Part shown: positions 63,347-64,000 of the stretch, one piece after another
How positions within the stretch are numbered: the stretch's first letter is position 1
Layout of the letters: the number at the start of each line of letters is the position of its first letter
DNA from: Streptomyces dioscori
Lineage (GTDB): Bacteria > Actinomycetota > Actinomycetes > Streptomycetales > Streptomycetaceae
DNA length: 64,000 nt
Assembly (NCBI RefSeq): GCF_003024195.1
Contig: NZ_KZ679039.1
Coordinates: forward strand, 536,285-600,284
Direction: 5' to 3'
Program-made: the position numbers and the translations under genes
The notes under the pieces: generated by a model
What the model was told of the DNA's origin: nothing
Seen by the model: only the letters and a program-made list of their open reading frames with translations
The model's database searches: none

Positions 63347-63604
63347 GGTGCTTCCCTCCCGCCCGTCGGTTCAGCTGAGTGACGCAGAAGCTACGCAACG
63401 TGTGCGTGACGGGTGAGAGATAGGGCATTTTCCTGTGGAACATGCCAGTTGCTGGCTAGTGTGGGTCGATTGCCCTGAAGACAATCAGACCTTCTGGCTT
63501 TTCCTGGTTCGCGGATTCATTCCGGTCGCGCCGGGTTCGCGCGGGTCGTGCCGGCTCGTACGGGGCTGGCCGAGGCCGTACGGGGAGGGCGGAGGCCGTA
63601 CGGG
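63347..63604. other. 258-bp region upstream of the roadblock cluster
   Basis: No gene. It is comparatively AT-rich near 63420-63500 (ATTTTCCTGTGG, CTTCTGGCTTTTCC), a likely promoter area, and holds three copies of GGCCGTACGG(G) at 63571-63604. The boundary of the partial decarboxylase gene is at 63605. Confidence 0.5.
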
Positions 63605-64000
63605 TCACTCCGGAGCCCCGCCGAGCAGCCCCTCCGTGTACGCCCCTCCCGACTCCGCCACGAGTTCGTCGATCGTCTGTGCCGCGCGGACCGTCGCGAA
63701 CCGCACCCCGCCGTCGCCGTCCGGACCGAAACCGTGCACGGCGGGCCGCGCGAGCGAGTTGTACCCGTAGTGGTGCGCGAAGTAGTACGCGCCCGTGTCC
63801 AGTGCCGCCGCGTAGTCGCCCTGTTCGAGCAGCGGCATCGACCGGCCCTCCGCCAGCAGGTCACCCGCGAAACAGGCGGGCCCCGCCACGTCCTGGATCA
63901 CCTCGGGCCCCGTCTTCGGCCGCCCCTTGGCGTCGTACGCGGCCACCCGCAGCGGCCACGACTCGGGCGCGTACACCGTGCGGGCTGCCACCTGGACCCC
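63605..64000 (-). CDS. PLP-dependent decarboxylase, C-terminal part (DAP/ornithine type)
   Basis: 132 residues visible; the frame stays open to the window edge, so the start lies beyond. Motifs of the C-terminal sheet domain of fold type III decarboxylases: PACFAGDLLAEGRSMP (substrate-binding Cys and Asp), LEQGDYAAALDTGAYYFAHH (quoted in two overlapping parts), YNSLARPAVHGF. It belongs to the diaminopimelate/ornithine/arginine decarboxylase family. The first part with the PLP Lys is not visible, so the substrate is not set. Confidence 0.85.
   Translation of the reverse strand, partial: GVQVAARTVYAPESWPLRVAAYDAKGRPKTGPEVIQDVAGPACFAGDLLAEGRSMPLLEQGDYAAALDTGAYYFAHHYGYNSLARPAVHGFGPDGDGGVRFATVRAAQTIDELVAESGGAYTEGLLGGAPE

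Overview
High-GC DNA (about 70% or more G+C), GTG/TTG starts, GTGA/ATGA overlaps and a CCA-encoding tRNA-Leu(UAA) identical in type to bldA point to the chromosome of a Streptomyces species. The gene order (mfd, two Rpf-type muralytic enzymes, eno, divIC, DUF501, ppx, ndh, a macrolide-type ABC pair, bldA, acetyl-CoA acetyltransferase, cystathionine beta-synthase) looks like a conserved core block of Streptomyces chromosomes. No phage, insertion sequence, integrase or CRISPR array was seen.

Layout. 1-10.4 kb: a secreted LamG protein (5' end outside the window), a 2273-residue RHS/YD-repeat polymorphic toxin with a Hint domain and an EndoU-like tip, a candidate immunity gene and a small membrane protein. 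10.4-16 kb: a DHA2 drug exporter and a MacB/FtsX-type ABC exporter. 16-31.7 kb: mfd, a DUF1524 nuclease lipoprotein, an acetyltransferase, a LppX-like lipoprotein, an HTH/HsdM/HsdS-like fusion with an altered catalytic motif, a membrane protein coupled to a Ser/Thr kinase, a SurA-like lipoprotein, mazG, a flavohemoprotein and a divergent P450. 31.9-40 kb: two Rpf proteins (the second behind a c-di-AMP/ydaO riboswitch), eno, divIC, DUF501, ppx and a Rex-box-controlled ndh. 40-48.7 kb: a cyclopropane-fatty-acid-type methyltransferase, a second ABC exporter, bldA, pobA and a Bax-inhibitor/YccA-like protein. 48.7-57.7 kb: small conserved proteins, thiolase, SGNH hydrolase, cystathionine beta-synthase and a decayed osmoprotectant ABC operon. 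57.7-64 kb: an ammonia-lyase homologue without the MIO tripeptide plus its RpiR-type regulator, a four-gene roadblock/DUF4388 cluster and the end of a PLP decarboxylase.

How it fits together. The window mixes housekeeping (glycolysis, respiration, transcription-coupled repair, sulfur amino acids, division) with morphogenesis (bldA, Rpf enzymes, DivIC) and contact-dependent competition (RHS toxin). Control signals visible in the DNA include the riboswitch, a Rex operator, inverted-repeat operators between divergent genes and a recurrent TANNNT hexamer 6-7 nt before start codons that implies leaderless transcripts. 

Intergenic regions are rich in one family of GC-rich repeats (GCGCAGTTCCCCGCGCCCCT and relatives), in places amplified into tandem arrays. 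A second short palindromic element sits inside the ABC signature region of the osmoprotectant ATPase and interrupts it; this and two deletions make that operon a clear example of gene decay.
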